From contig OZ034977.1 of assembly GCA_964030785.1 (NCBI GenBank), forward strand, positions 34,051,152 to 34,115,151: a DNA stretch of 64,000 bases, written 5' to 3'. Positions 35,901 through 40,306 of the stretch are shown in pieces (positions within the stretch are counted from its first letter, which is position 1; every line of letters begins with the position of its first letter). A program made the position numbers and the translations under genes. The DNA comes from Siderastrea siderea. Lineage: Eukaryota > Cnidaria > Anthozoa > Scleractinia > Rhizangiidae. The notes beneath the pieces are model-generated. The model was not told the DNA's origin. It did no database searches and saw nothing but the letters and a program-made list of their open reading frames with translations.

Positions 35901-36782
35901 GTTTTAAAGATTTTAAAGGTTTTAAAAACCCATTACAATTTTTTTGTTATTGCCGTTCCGTTGACCGCGGTCAAGATCGGAAAATTCCGCCCGCTCCCGG
36001 AACCAATCAGATTGCAGGATTTGGTTCATCTTGCCCGCTCACGCGCTGAGAAAAAAATAAAGGAAGGTTATGACAGGGCATCTTACAAGTGAGATTTTAG
36101 GCATCCTTGCAGATATATCTGAACGAGGTATTGTAGTACCCATCGCTCGCCTGTAGACTTTGATATCAAATTAATAATTGACGCATTTGCTATGAGTCAA
36201 CCTCGTTTCTTTCGTTCAGTTTTGAAAACAGCGCTTATGTGCATTTACAACGCGTGACATTGAGGTGTCAACACTCATCACAGCTGTCAGCAATAAGCAA
36301 TCTGACCAATCAGAAGAACAAGAAAAGGGCCACAGAGCTCCTAATCCCACCCCCAAACCTGCTCACCTGCTCTGCCGGCCCTAATGCAATGACACCCGTG
36401 CACACAAAAGGACGTACATGTTGCATTCACAAGTTGACCTATAGTATCCTTAGATTTTCACATCTCCACTATTGACCTCTTAACCTTTCTTTCTATTAAT
36501 TTGTTTGAGGCGATAAGGAGAGGAAGGGGGGATTCCGTTGTTGAAACTTGGTCTCACTACAGGTGTTTTTACCCTTTTTTTCAGAGCACGCATTCAGCGA
36601 CGCTACCCATATTACCAAGTAGTTGTTGCCAACGAACAACCAGTGTACACGCCTCAACAACGCATTAACGCCAGCTTAGGAGGTAAGTACCATGTAATTT
36701 ATTTCAGTTCTCCTTTGAATGGGTGTTGTATGTAAATTGTGGTTATATCTCAAGTTTTGTTTCTTTTTCGGTAGGCTCTTAA
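540..36782 (+). CDS. SLC37A3: SLC37A3-like transporter gene (22 exons seen, 5' end outside window)
   Basis: Major-facilitator transporter of the SLC37 (sugar-phosphate exchanger) family. Exons: 540-599, 1686-1717, 6461-6512, 7290-7368, 7932-7998, 19466-19532, 22098-22127, 25236-25320, 25810-25857, 26342-26413, 27172-27267, 27756-27831, 29060-29125, 29698-29723, 30162-30237, 30819-30866, 31287-31351, 32545-32631, 34472-34537, 34945-34997, 36585-36682, 36775-36782. Together they give about 452 codons against roughly 490 in vertebrates, so the N-terminal exons lie left of the window. Paralog choice rests on LLQSTGWPCVVAVMGNWF, YSLSYACLKLVN and the loop exons, which fit SLC37A3 better than A1/A2. 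Family knowledge: a polytopic ER/lysosomal membrane protein; vertebrate SLC37A3 acts with ATRAID in bisphosphonate release from lysosomes, and its natural substrate is unsettled. All junctions are GT/AG and phase-consistent except between the exons at 26,342 and 27,172. Confidence 0.93.
600..1685. other. SLC37A3-like intron, nothing recognised
   Basis: AT-rich intron. I found no TIR element, RNA gene or coding exon in it. Confidence 0.5.
1686..1717 (+). CDS. SLC37A3: SLC37A3-like exon b
   Basis: Reads GLYISGILGD plus a split Arg. This is the MFS motif-A-like loop (G...GDR) of the family. Acceptor ccacag, donor gtatga; ends in phase 2. Confidence 0.9.
2090..2749. mobile_element. 660-bp MITE with TTAA target duplication
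   Basis: TIRs GGAGGCTCGAAAGGGTTTTT at the left and, read from the right end inward, GGTGGCTCGAAAGGGTTTTT. Flanked by TTAA at 2086-2089 and 2750-2753. No coding capacity. The TTAA duplication fits Kolobok or piggyBac-type mobilisation. The right TTAA is shared with the next element. Confidence 0.8.
2975..3252 (+). pseudogene. THAP-domain zinc-finger exon, decayed
   Basis: After ATG 2975 (MADKESEKK) the homologous frame shifts by one base near 3000. It then reads SCKNKQFTKNVSLHNF, an RRNKW segment, GWNPSKQSHLCSVHFEESCF and a stop at 3252. The SLCSVHF-like C-x2-H half of the C2CH zinc site is clear, but the first Cys of the site is not visible. THAP domains bind DNA and occur in P-element, Kolobok and related transposases and in domesticated proteins. 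It lies close to the left TIR of the surrounding element. Confidence 0.65.
3682..3900 (-). pseudogene. second P2X7-ballast-like exon, frameshifted
   Basis: Begins right after a ttttcag acceptor on the minus strand. Its first base completes the Trp of the exon at 4099. Reads CDCGQCNTDQLTSVLEYR, then a stop. A 4-bp insertion separates this from CCWEVLQARQKLTFDG in another frame, and a further shift precedes HDDYNAMLQS. The C-x-C-G-x-C...CC cysteine pattern is that of the P2X7-ballast zinc-binding domain. Confidence 0.6.
4099..4337 (-). pseudogene. acidic first exon of a P2X7-ballast-like gene
   Basis: Reads MSQMADSDDCVSLSVSEDSQ, then VEPYQDKPLGR, many Asp/Glu, LRTRFEGEKLLDEW, and splices in the middle of Trp at donor gtaagaat (4098 leftward). 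Acidic leaders with a ..EPYQ.. motif just before a W-C-x-C-G-x-C exon are typical of the many cnidarian genes resembling the intracellular ballast domain of P2X7. The start may be 4337 or 4328. This exon looks intact, but the next one is broken. Confidence 0.6.
5807..5948. repeat. long near-perfect palindrome (foldback), arms about 62 bp
   Basis: The left arm starts cttattgactgagt and the right arm ends actcagtcaataagt. Both arms contain AAATATTTGGCTC and a CGGTCC/GGACCG core around an 11-bp loop. It can form a 60-bp hairpin. It sits inside the Kolobok-like element next to its right TIR. Confidence 0.8.
6030..6184. mobile_element. 155-bp TTAA-flanked MITE
   Basis: TIR GTGGGAATCTCTGCAACT at the left, with a complement at the right end carrying one mismatch. 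TTAA at 6026-6029 and 6185-6188. Starts only 6 bp after the right TTAA of the Kolobok-like element. Confidence 0.7.
6461..6512 (+). CDS. SLC37A3: SLC37A3-like exon c
   Basis: The first base completes Arg, then FNLTRVLAFGMCSSAVM. Acceptor ttcatag, donor gtaaga. It follows a 4.7-kb intron that carries three TTAA-flanked elements. Confidence 0.9.
6513..7289. other. SLC37A3-like intron, nothing recognised
   Basis: No TIR, RNA gene or extra exon seen. The short ORFs on both strands lack domain features. A partial repeat at 7500-7640 in the next intron (AAGATAGCGAG, TTCAGTTCAAGATAAC) resembles one at 31,010-31,190. Confidence 0.4.
7290..7368 (+). CDS. SLC37A3: SLC37A3-like exon d
   Basis: Reads VFMFGTVSKWIGVYNIW and on to MALN; ends in phase 1 before donor gtgagc. 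Confidence 0.92.
7932..7998 (+). CDS. SLC37A3: SLC37A3-like exon e
   Basis: Reads LLQSTGWPCVVAVMGNWF then GKA, the best-conserved and most paralog-specific segment of the gene. Donor gtaaat at 7999 opens the 11.5-kb intron that contains the nested elements. Confidence 0.96.
9835..9864 (+). repeat. Ngaro A1 repeat, left fragment
   Basis: Thirty bases identical to 17337-17366 at the start of A2. The identity stops exactly at the inserted element, and A1 resumes at 12844. The last nine bases are the target duplication AACGGAGTT. Confidence 0.88.
10150..10527 (+). CDS. candidate small secreted protein, two exons, unrecognised
   Basis: ATG 10150 opens MRLVQLAVLHIILVSALF followed by TETSG, a convincing signal peptide with a cleavage region. 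A Cys-containing basic segment follows (HCASGDLACLKHRR). A gtgagt donor at 10331 and an acceptor ending at 10412 would remove 82 bases and join, in frame, a second open stretch (HGKGKENHHFTGVDTILKSP ...) ending at TGA 10525-10527. Unspliced, the frame stops at 10380. The whole lies inside the TIR element at 9865-12843, so it could be a captured host exon. No family recognised. Confidence 0.3.
12601..12819 (-). CDS. candidate minus-strand exon next to right TIR, unrecognised
   Basis: Open from ATG 12819: MLEISISKVDFGVVSLEKIE, then FKCIFCGGDF with a Cys-x2-Cys pair. A good gtgagt donor follows the codon for Thr in GCSTT. It starts just inside the right TIR of the 9865-12843 element, where element genes often begin. 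No domain identified. Confidence 0.3.
   Translation of the reverse strand: MLEISISKVDFGVVSLEKIELGTRFKCIFCGGDFFRQTGNLSIYCLAVLKVVETQRILEIIGCSTTVSESSD
12844..13010 (+). repeat. Ngaro A1 repeat, right fragment
   Basis: Matches A2 at an offset of 4514 through 17524. The first nine bases repeat AACGGAGTT. Probably holds the promoter and the 5' end of the genomic RNA, by analogy with other Ngaro elements. Confidence 0.9.
12988..14316 (+). CDS. Ngaro ORF1, gag-like protein
   Basis: A 442-codon frame from the ATG at 12988; a second ATG at 13096 (MAHRTRR) could be the real start, as the first lies in the A1 repeat and encodes a hydrophobic stretch. A long Ser/Thr/Pro-rich region (about residues 48-220) precedes a more globular part (residues 228-345, with WVEAFTVYSW). 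A C-terminal Cys/His cluster (CRWTFGQCRYRHRCEKCEGD, then H..VNC) follows, a probable nucleic-acid-binding knuckle. Expected role: packaging the element RNA. It ends in Arg-rich sequence overlapping the next frame. Confidence 0.85.
   Translation: MGPRLQGFPFVLILSSVCIICFSFVVSNLTVVSFVCMAHRTRRGTNNSAAAMLDSNQPSSSADPPSSAASPPINSNPVTTPPSVILSQQDLSRAFSQALGDTLPRILAALQSHSSSSSAAGYAASDTTSSGTTSSGSAVINQPLPSSAGQSSGNLVVPPFISTYCTLGNSSLSSPSVFGSRGAANGLPSLSQSFTPLFSVGPNSTSASTSTSLNRPFVVGPGYSPIPEKLVTKIRSGQFVDLADLLAENLKAQETEPQTYLDGKLLVSSSKKRVQEITDIMTWVEAFTVYSWIFCCAHPSRWQDMTQYKLLILKTSRQFPGKAWLHYDIAFRKDAAAAGLVDWSRMNHDLYNFHTLASPHPQSSQQPSTSSPASASIASSSTFCRSWNDGACRWTFGQCRYRHRCEKCEGDHPRVNCPFRASTSSYRRSQSTPPSQSKRQRR
14278..16120 (+). 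CDS. Ngaro ORF2, reverse transcriptase and RNase H
   Basis: The frame is open from 14030, but its first part overlaps ORF1, so the true start or frameshift point is unclear. The start given here is approximate. RT signatures in order: KWRLILDLSS, FDVESAYRNVPV (catalytic Asp), LPFGLRSAPFIF, and LLHYLDDFHTLG with the YLDD box at 15185-15196. RNase H follows: SSDAAGARGYGAIF (Asp at 15686), AYKELFPV (Glu), FCSDNMAVVNV (Asp), ASHTPGKDNSIADALSR (His/Asp). All catalytic positions look intact. The product copies element RNA into DNA in the cytoplasm or nucleus. Confidence 0.93.
16141..17058 (+). CDS. Ngaro ORF3, tyrosine recombinase (YR)
   Basis: Phage-integrase-type fold. An N-terminal SAM-like part (LAPSTRQVYASAQRQFLEFC) leads to the catalytic set: Arg in FLRAGE (16564), H-x-x-R in GHSFRIG (16903-16914), Trp in GRWSSDAY and Tyr in LLYVR (17005-17007). 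Expected role: joining the circular element DNA to the genome. No ATG lies at the N-terminus; the frame is open upstream into the end of ORF2 (AARNLTDKCQF before 16141), so translation probably needs a frameshift or re-initiation. The first in-frame ATG would remove the conserved N-terminal part. Confidence 0.93.
   Translation: MTNGLAPSTRQVYASAQRQFLEFCSQDTPIEPSQPLLPASEQTLMRFCTHLADRLHHSSIKVYLSAVRSLHIDYGFADPIVNRLQLQRLLRGIKRHQGSNLPQRQPVTADLMSVLHKSLEFTIPDNVMLWAACCLGFFGFLRAGEFTTNGTFDPTVHLTAADLQVDSSTNPQSFRVLIKCSKTDPFRQGCFIYLGRGSLPLCPVTALTNYLHLRGPGSGPLFMYQDGSPLSRSQLSSFLQTTLQAAGIPGKFSGHSFRIGAATTAAQRGVPDHLIKTMGRWSSDAYLLYVRTPVETILSVAERLA
17205..17338 (+). repeat. Ngaro B1 repeat
   Basis: 134 bp identical to B2 at 17593-17726 (offset 388), ending GCAGTTGTTAA. 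It overlaps the start of A2 by two bases. Confidence 0.92.
17337..17524 (+). repeat. Ngaro A2 repeat
   Basis: Complete, uninterrupted A unit. Comparison with it shows where A1 was split by a later insertion. A C-tract follows at 17525. Confidence 0.92.
17593..17726 (+). repeat. Ngaro B2 repeat and right end
   Basis: Identical to B1. It ends at GTTGTTAA, after which the sequence of the outer element resumes (ctaactttttt). Confidence 0.9.
18624..19021. other. SLC37A3-like intron segment, nothing recognised
   Basis: Between the outer nested element and the SINE. Only AT-rich sequence and the SINE tail (aataaataaa) are seen. Confidence 0.4.
19022..19283 (-). mobile_element. tRNA-derived SINE
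   Basis: Read on the minus strand, it starts GGAGAGCAGGGATAGCACAG. This gives an A-box-like tagcacagtgg (19261-19275) and a B box GGTTCAATTCC (about 19216-19229) with tRNA-like spacing, followed by a non-tRNA body. Box A/B spacing and the CACTCGCTCC arm mark a tRNA head. It ends near an A/T-rich tail toward 19,000. Transcription would be by RNA polymerase III. Sits in the SLC37A3-like intron, antisense to the gene. Confidence 0.8.
19417..19461 (+). repeat. (TATT)n microsatellite and poly-T
   Basis: About seven tattta units and then a T tract directly before the tgcag acceptor of the exon at 19466, so length changes here could affect splicing. Confidence 0.8.
19466..19532 (+). CDS. SLC37A3: SLC37A3-like exon f
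   Basis: Reads RGIVFGLWSANTSVGNIFGA then LE. The acceptor follows a (TATT)n and poly-T tract that doubles as the pyrimidine tract. Donor gtaaaa; ends in phase 0. Confidence 0.95.
19533..20159. other. SLC37A3-like intron segment, nothing recognised
   Basis: No coding exon, TIR or RNA gene identified between the exon ending at 19532 and the TIR element at 20160. Confidence 0.4.
20160..21500. mobile_element. 1.34-kb TIR element with C-rich subterminal repeats
   Basis: The left end TTCCAGAAAATATCCATACC and the complement at the right end match over about 35 bp (with a ggcatct box). Just inside each end, short repeats of GGAATTCC alternate with C runs. attgggt occurs just outside both ends (20151, 21513) but at unequal distance, so the target duplication is unresolved. 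An internal 68-codon plus-strand ORF (20762-20968) is Lys-rich and unrecognised. Confidence 0.65.
21714..22012 (-). mobile_element. solo A-B terminal repeat of a related Ngaro element
   Basis: On the minus strand it starts GTTAACAACAAAGAGCGC and ends GCAGTTGTTAA, the same termini as the A and B units of the Ngaro at 9835-17726. The B-like part shares the ggaggttgg and gagccccacgc blocks. The middle differs, so it is a related subfamily. Recombination between A1 and A2 would leave exactly one A plus B. Confidence 0.75.
22098..22127 (+). CDS. SLC37A3: SLC37A3-like exon g (30 nt)
   Basis: Ten-codon exon AVAVLDYGYE between atttcag and gtcagt. The equivalent short segment sits between the same two helices in SLC37A3. 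Confidence 0.85.
22128..23194. other. SLC37A3-like intron segment, no assigned feature
   Basis: A 112-codon minus-strand frame at 22845-23183 has no recognisable domain and is probably chance. No TIR pair found. Confidence 0.35.
23195..23353 (+). CDS. short Lys-rich ORF, possible first exon, unrecognised
   Basis: ATG 23195 reads MEDADSGQPKAKKKKTEKGN then ENGGGTRKIQVLKIFTFLGE and stops at 23353. A gtaaag donor after FFR (about 23334) could make it a first exon. Composition looks coding (acidic start, nuclear-localisation-like KKKK), but no partner exon or family was identified. Confidence 0.25.
   Translation: MEDADSGQPKAKKKKTEKGNENGGGTRKIQVLKIFTFLGEEDGFFRVKNTVR
23690..24150 (+). repeat. 51-bp minisatellite, about eight copies
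   Basis: Unit approximately cttatcttctcaacgtttct + ccgtacgttagttcgtttgt + acagtatttgt. The starts at 23861 and 23912 give the 51-bp period. As 51 is a multiple of three, the array keeps a 160-codon frame open with a 17-residue repeat, but the frame has no other support. Confidence 0.85.
24448..24612 (+). repeat. short tandem repeat, about three units of 50-70 bp
   Basis: Recurring GTGGTAGCGCCGTACCCCCA / GTGGTAGCCCCGTAACCCCG blocks separated by aatagcag. A further partial unit occurs at 25,140. Confidence 0.55.
25236..25320 (+). CDS. SLC37A3: SLC37A3-like exon h
   Basis: Reads YAMLVPAAVLFAFGILIFF then CLIPSPDLI, a membrane helix running into the central loop. Ends in phase 1 before gtaagc. 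Confidence 0.93.
25810..25857 (+). CDS. SLC37A3: SLC37A3-like exon i (central cytosolic loop)
   Basis: Reads LPMPEDDQPSQESGN, an acidic loop. Two donors 6 bp apart (at 25852 and 25858) are both in frame, so the end is uncertain by two codons. Confidence 0.75.
26342..26413 (+). CDS. SLC37A3: SLC37A3-like exon j (central loop)
   Basis: Only one frame is open: FADHSVVEQETFANKAPDGL and so on. It starts and ends in phase 1, which does not match the phase-0 start of the exon at 27,172. It may be alternative, or a small exon is missing. Confidence 0.6.
27172..27267 (+). CDS. SLC37A3: SLC37A3-like exon k
   Basis: Contains KKAVNFCQAVLLPGVIP, the start of the C-terminal transporter half. Phase 0 from acceptor tttgcag. 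A weaker acceptor ending at 27202 would instead fit the phase-1 end of the preceding exon. Confidence 0.88.
27510..27531 (+). other. G-quadruplex-prone G tract
   Basis: Three runs of six G separated by single bases, then AG, on the sense strand of an SLC37A3-like intron. Confidence 0.6.
27756..27831 (+). CDS. SLC37A3: SLC37A3-like exon l
   Basis: Reads YSLSYACLKLVNHSFFCWLP then YYLSN, strongly conserved in the family. Ends in phase 1 before gtaagt. Confidence 0.95.
27974..28343. mobile_element. 370-bp hAT-type MITE
   Basis: TIR TAGGGCTGCAGCGATAC at the left, complement ending in GCAGCCCTA at the right. Exact 8-bp target duplication AACATGAC at 27966-27973 and 28344-28351. An 8-bp duplication and T/CAGGG-type ends are hAT hallmarks. 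No coding capacity. Confidence 0.88.
29060..29125 (+). CDS. SLC37A3: SLC37A3-like exon m
   Basis: Reads FGWQDTVADKISTFYDIGG then II. Ends in phase 1 at donor gttggt; a second gt four bases later would break the frame of the next exon. Confidence 0.9.
   Translation, partial: SLVGRTQLLIKFQHFMTLEEL
29698..29723 (+). CDS. SLC37A3: SLC37A3-like exon n (26 nt)
   Basis: Microexon encoding GIVGGLVS after a split Gly, followed by a strong gtgagt donor. It bridges the flanking exons in frame. Confidence 0.85.
30162..30237 (+). CDS. SLC37A3: SLC37A3-like exon o
   Basis: Reads DLLGKRTPLVVVMLMVSVPM then LFIYG. It has the cytosolic D..GKR loop typical of MFS repeats, then a membrane helix. Confidence 0.93.
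30819..30866 (+). CDS. SLC37A3: SLC37A3-like exon p
   Basis: Reads TGGGYTLNAALMCVT, phase 1 at both ends. Confidence 0.88.
31287..31351 (+). CDS. SLC37A3: SLC37A3-like exon q
   Basis: Reads GFWIGGPAKLISSAISADLG then RQ, a signature segment of SLC37 proteins. Confidence 0.96.
32051..32456. mobile_element. 406-bp long-TIR MITE, Mutator-type
   Basis: About 80-bp TIRs beginning GGCTCAGTCTCCAGCCGTGA (from 32053) with the complement ending CTGAGCC at 32456. Target duplication TAGCTAGTAGG at 32040-32050 and 32457-32467 (9-11 bp). Long TIRs with a 9-11-bp duplication fit Mutator-like MITEs. The internal open frame at 32069-32380 is shared with the TIRs and not a gene. Confidence 0.82.
32545..32631 (+). 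CDS. SLC37A3: SLC37A3-like exon r
   Basis: Contains SSEALATVTGIVDGTGSVGA, near-invariant in the family. Phase 0 at both ends (29 codons). Confidence 0.96.
32672..33993. mobile_element. 1,322-bp TTAA element with about 340-bp TIRs
   Basis: Starts GGAGGCTAGCAACAG; the right end read inward is GGAGGCTCGCAACAGG. TTAA at 32668-32671 and 33994-33997. The inverted arms can be followed for about 340 bp (e.g. gacaacccctcatttta at 32,845 against its complement at 33,810). The centre is AT-rich with no recognisable gene. Confidence 0.82.
34472..34537 (+). CDS. SLC37A3: SLC37A3-like exon s
   Basis: Reads FLVPEINTHSGWKPVFYFLM then VM; phase 0 at both ends. Confidence 0.92.
34945..34997 (+). CDS. SLC37A3: SLC37A3-like exon t (last membrane helix)
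   Basis: Reads TFMSFICLIVPPLIKFT and a split Arg; donor gtaaag. Confidence 0.92.
34998..36584. other. large 3' intron of the SLC37A3-like gene
   Basis: Holds an imperfect hairpin at 35165-35256 (gcctgcgtagcaagcgt versus its complement) and the palindrome at 35493-35541. Otherwise no exon or element with clear ends. Confidence 0.4.
35493..35541. repeat. 49-bp palindrome, GC-rich
   Basis: Arms ggtcttgagtacggcccgag and its near-complement ending gctcaagacc, around gccgcaggc. It could form a 20-bp stem. Confidence 0.65.
36585..36682 (+). CDS. SLC37A3: SLC37A3-like exon u (cytosolic tail)
   Basis: Hydrophilic tail beginning ARIQRRYPYYQVVV and ending NASLG; donor gtaagt, phase 1. Confidence 0.85.
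36775..36782 (+). CDS. SLC37A3: SLC37A3-like terminal exon
   Basis: Acceptor tcggtag, then two bases completing Gly, Ser, and the TAA stop. Only eight coding bases. Confidence 0.75.
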
Positions 36783-36869
36783 ACAAGCAAGACCTTGGAT
36801 TTCGTGATCGGGGTTGGAAAGTCGATGTTTGCGATTTTATTATTTATTTTACGTTTGCAAAGTAGTTTT

Positions 36870-36875
36870 AATAAA
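36870..36875 (+). terminator. candidate poly(A) signal of the SLC37A3-like gene
   Basis: AATAAA 88 bp after the stop codon in a T-rich context. It is the nearest canonical signal to the stop. Confidence 0.55.
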
Positions 36876-36997
36876 TTTTATTCTGCCATGGAGTAAAACT
36901 TACTGCCTGATGGGGTTCCACAGTGGGACTAAAAGACACTTGTTCCTAAAGTTAAAGTGGCTTCTTTTTACAATACCGAATATCGATATTTGGTTAA

Positions 36998-37906
36998 AGA
37001 CTCTCTGTCGACTACAATGCAATGCGCGCGTTTGTTTTTGTTTTGATTCCTTTGGAGAGAGAACATTGTGATAAAATGGCTAGATTTGAGCCCTTTAGCA
37101 GCCAAGAAAGGAAATGAAGGTGTTCACTTCGTTAGGTGTATACGTTTTGTCAATAGAAGGAGCTAAATTTTATGGTTTATAAGTCTTGCAGATGACTGTA
37201 ATAAAATACGATTCATCGTTGACTGTCATTACACGTCACGCAGTCAGCGAAATATTTTCAAATTGACATAGCGCATTTGGTTTTTAGTGTATCGGGTCAT
37301 GAGTTCTCTCGTTCATTTATTTTCAACAGTACTTGTACCTTAATATACCCCGCTTTAAAATTTCGAAAGGAGTGTAGAGCAAAAGCAATTGACATTACTT
37401 TATTTTATCACTAACGGTTGCAAGACCGCGATTTGTCACCCGCGGGGTTTGTTGAATACTCAGTCACGTCCGATCTACAGAAACATTTATTACGGTAGTC
37501 AGTTTGATATTCACTGACATTCAGTACCACATAACCATAAGAATTCTGTTATTTTTCCCTATGAACTCACTGGATCGTCCATAGCCATATATTATTCTGA
37601 TATGAGGTATAAATAAAAACTTTCCGCGTGGTCTCGCTTGTCGGTTGAGAGCTGTGCGAAACATCGAGTGTCCGAAGGTCGCTTTTGTGACCCGAAGAAT
37701 AAAACATTTTTTAAATCAACACTGCTCCAATAGTTCCCTGATAAATTTCATAGCTCCATAAGAAAATCTCTATCCATTCTACGGAAGGATGACTTGGATG
37801 ATGGCAGATTTCCACATCCTTCAAATGCCGACGCAAAGCTTTGGGGTTTCGTGGTGCACGAAACCTCCGTTTAGGCGCGCGTTGCATTGTGGTCGACAGA
37901 GAGTCT
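36998..37906. mobile_element. 909-bp TTAA-flanked TIR element
   Basis: TIR AGACTCTCTGTCGACTACAA at the left. The right end read inward is AGACTCTCTGTCGACCACAA, with similarity continuing to a GCGCGC block (about 33 bp). TTAA at 36994-36997 and 37907-37910. No coding domain. Sits just downstream of the SLC37A3-like 3' end. Confidence 0.85.
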
Positions 37907-37910
37907 TTAA

Positions 37911-39002
37911 GGTATCACGATTTTACAATGATGTGACAATGTTCTGATTTTTTCAACTGTTCCACTTGTTGAGCAGTCGTTACCTTTTGCAGTACACCTA
38001 TTTCAACTAAGGTTGCTTCAGTGATGCAAGATGCGTGATCCTTGTTTCATAGACCGCAAAGCACCATGTTTGCTATAAATAAATTTATTTATCACTTTTC
38101 CTTCTGAAGACACCCCAGGAGAAAACCAAATCATAAAAAAATATACATTTGCTCTTGCTTTAGGACTAATAGCTAGAGAAAAGCAGTCATAAATTTAACG
38201 AGCATGTTGCACTGCGGTCTATGAAACATGCGTCACAGAAAATAGGTATACACTTAATTGAAGAAACGTTGTCGTGTGAAAAGCATATACTATGAACGAT
38301 ACGACCCAATGGTTTTCTGGGAAGTGGGAAAACTTGCCTCTATTCTCAGGCACGTGGAGATGACATTATTACAGTATACCTAAATCTACTTCAAAACCTT
38401 AGGAATGAAAATAACTTGAATATCAATTTATGGAACTGAGTAGCAAGCTTGTCAGTACTGTCTTCCCAGAATTCCATCGTGTCGCAACGTTCATGGTTAC
38501 TTTGCACCCGACAACGTTGTATCAATCAGGTGTATACCATGAGTCCATGAGTAGTATAGCGTGAATTGAATTAGCCGTATTTTTGCGGGGGAATCTTATT
38601 AATTTGCGGCGAAATACATTAACGTTGATGACGTCATAAGCTATTGTATTTATCTCATGCGGTGGAATCTCACTAGTATACCGGGTATACCCAAGGGAGG
38701 AACATCTTCGATGACGTCATAGACTATTCTTATAGTGGAGCTCGCGGAGCACCATGGGTAAGCAAATTTGGTAACCGGTTGATCCGAAGAATTTTGGTTA
38801 TGACGTCAGCGTACGTCCGTCCGTCCGTACAGACTCTGGTGGAGGGTAAGGGGAGTCCCAAGACAACCCGACCGGGGGAGGCGGAATGCCCTTTTTCTCT
38901 TGTAGCTGAAGTAAACAATATGGCGGTTGGTTCCTCGTACGCTCGATTTTCAATACGATAATTGTAATACATTCTTGGAATGAAGACTTGTAACAGTTCA
39001 TC
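37911..39002. other. intergenic, weak inverted repeat only
   Basis: tttcatagaccgca near 38050 and its complement tgcggtctatgaaa near 38215, with cacctattt / aaataggta further out, suggest a degraded TIR element at about 37990-38257. A repeat-like block with TGACGTCA and a (cgtc)n tract lies at 38700-38830. Confidence 0.35.
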
Positions 39003-39176
39003 ATGAAAAGGAAAAGGATTGCTTCAATCTCGATGGCGCATGCAGAAGACGTTGGAGAGCTTGAAGGCAAGAAATCCTTGTTCGAGGACATACTTGTTTT
39101 TTTCAAAACTGAGGAGATCTGGAAAGAACCAGGCGACTTTCGTTTAGTTTTTCAAGTCCTTCTTTCAGTTCAGTAG
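39003..39176 (+). CDS. 57-codon ORF, unrecognised
   Basis: ATG 39003 reads MKRKRIASISMAHAEDVGEL then EGKKSLFEDILVFFKTEEIW and stops at 39176. Amino-acid composition looks protein-like, but no family, promoter or partner exon was identified. It may be a fragment within a repeat. Confidence 0.2.
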   Translation: MKRKRIASISMAHAEDVGELEGKKSLFEDILVFFKTEEIWKEPGDFRLVFQVLLSVQ

Positions 39177-40306
39177 TAATGTAAATTACAGATTTGATTG
39201 TGGATTTACATTGTAAAAATTGTTTAACTGAGCGATTTTACATGTTTAGTAAATTACGGTAATTTTCTTGAAATGTTTAAAAAACTTGTTTAAAATGTGT
39301 GAAATTACCTTGTAGTTCCTGTTTGTCAGCTTGCGAGTAACTTCACTCGAGGGGAAAATTGAATGCAGTTTGCTTTTCTAGGCAAACAAGTGCTTCGTAT
39401 GTGAATGACATTTCATGTTTTTGAAGGTTTCTTGTCCCATTTTCTGTGTTTATTCATTAAAGGAATTTTAATTAGTGAGCAGTCTGATATAAGCTTATAT
39501 GCGCAATTTTCTTTTGAACTTTAGTGCGTAATTTTCAATATTTTTCTTTGAGCAATTCTAGTCAGTAGTGTATTTTTTTTCCGAGAAGTAGAAATCGTGA
39601 CTATTCTAGATTGAGTCTGTGTTGTTTTTTCAATCTAGGTCGCATATTGGGTTGTTTTGACTAATTCATAATTTAGTATTCAACACCTGAAGAGTCACTC
39701 TGTCATCAATATTTTTTTAATTAAGTTTATAGTCTAAGTGTAAAGCTCCATATGTTTTTTGTTCAGTTGTGGAATATTTATCTTTCTTATATTTTTATAT
39801 ATTTTTGGTTTCTTCGTTTGAAGTGAATGACATTTCTGTCCCAATTTAGCGACTAAACTTAGAATCGCCGTTTCAGTGGGTGAGTTCAGTGTGGCATGTT
39901 TTCGTGTTCGTTTTGTTTTTAACCGGTAAGCCATTTCAGTGTGTCTTTAGTTACAGATAGAAATGAAATCTTTATTTAAGTAACTATAAACAAAGCATTT
40001 CTCGGTTTAAGTCTATTTTGTCTAAAATGAGACTCTAAAAGCTTGCTAAAATTAGTTCAGGGTGTGTTCTTGAAAGCGCCCGATTAATACTTCGCGGGTG
40101 AAAAACTTGTGTCATTTTCTTTTGATAATTATCAGTAAACGGTTTGATGCCGGGAAAATATTATTTATTTTAGCAAAATAGATTTCGAGAAAATGTTTCA
40201 TGGTTAACAGAATTAAATAGCCAGAGAGATGCATTGGAATCAGCGAGAAATGTGTATTTGCAGGGAAAAGTCTGTCAAGTCGCTACCAGGAGAGTGCTTT
40301 TTTTGG
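39177..40306. other. AT-rich intergenic, nothing recognised
   Basis: No long frame, TIR pair or RNA gene identified. Confidence 0.4.
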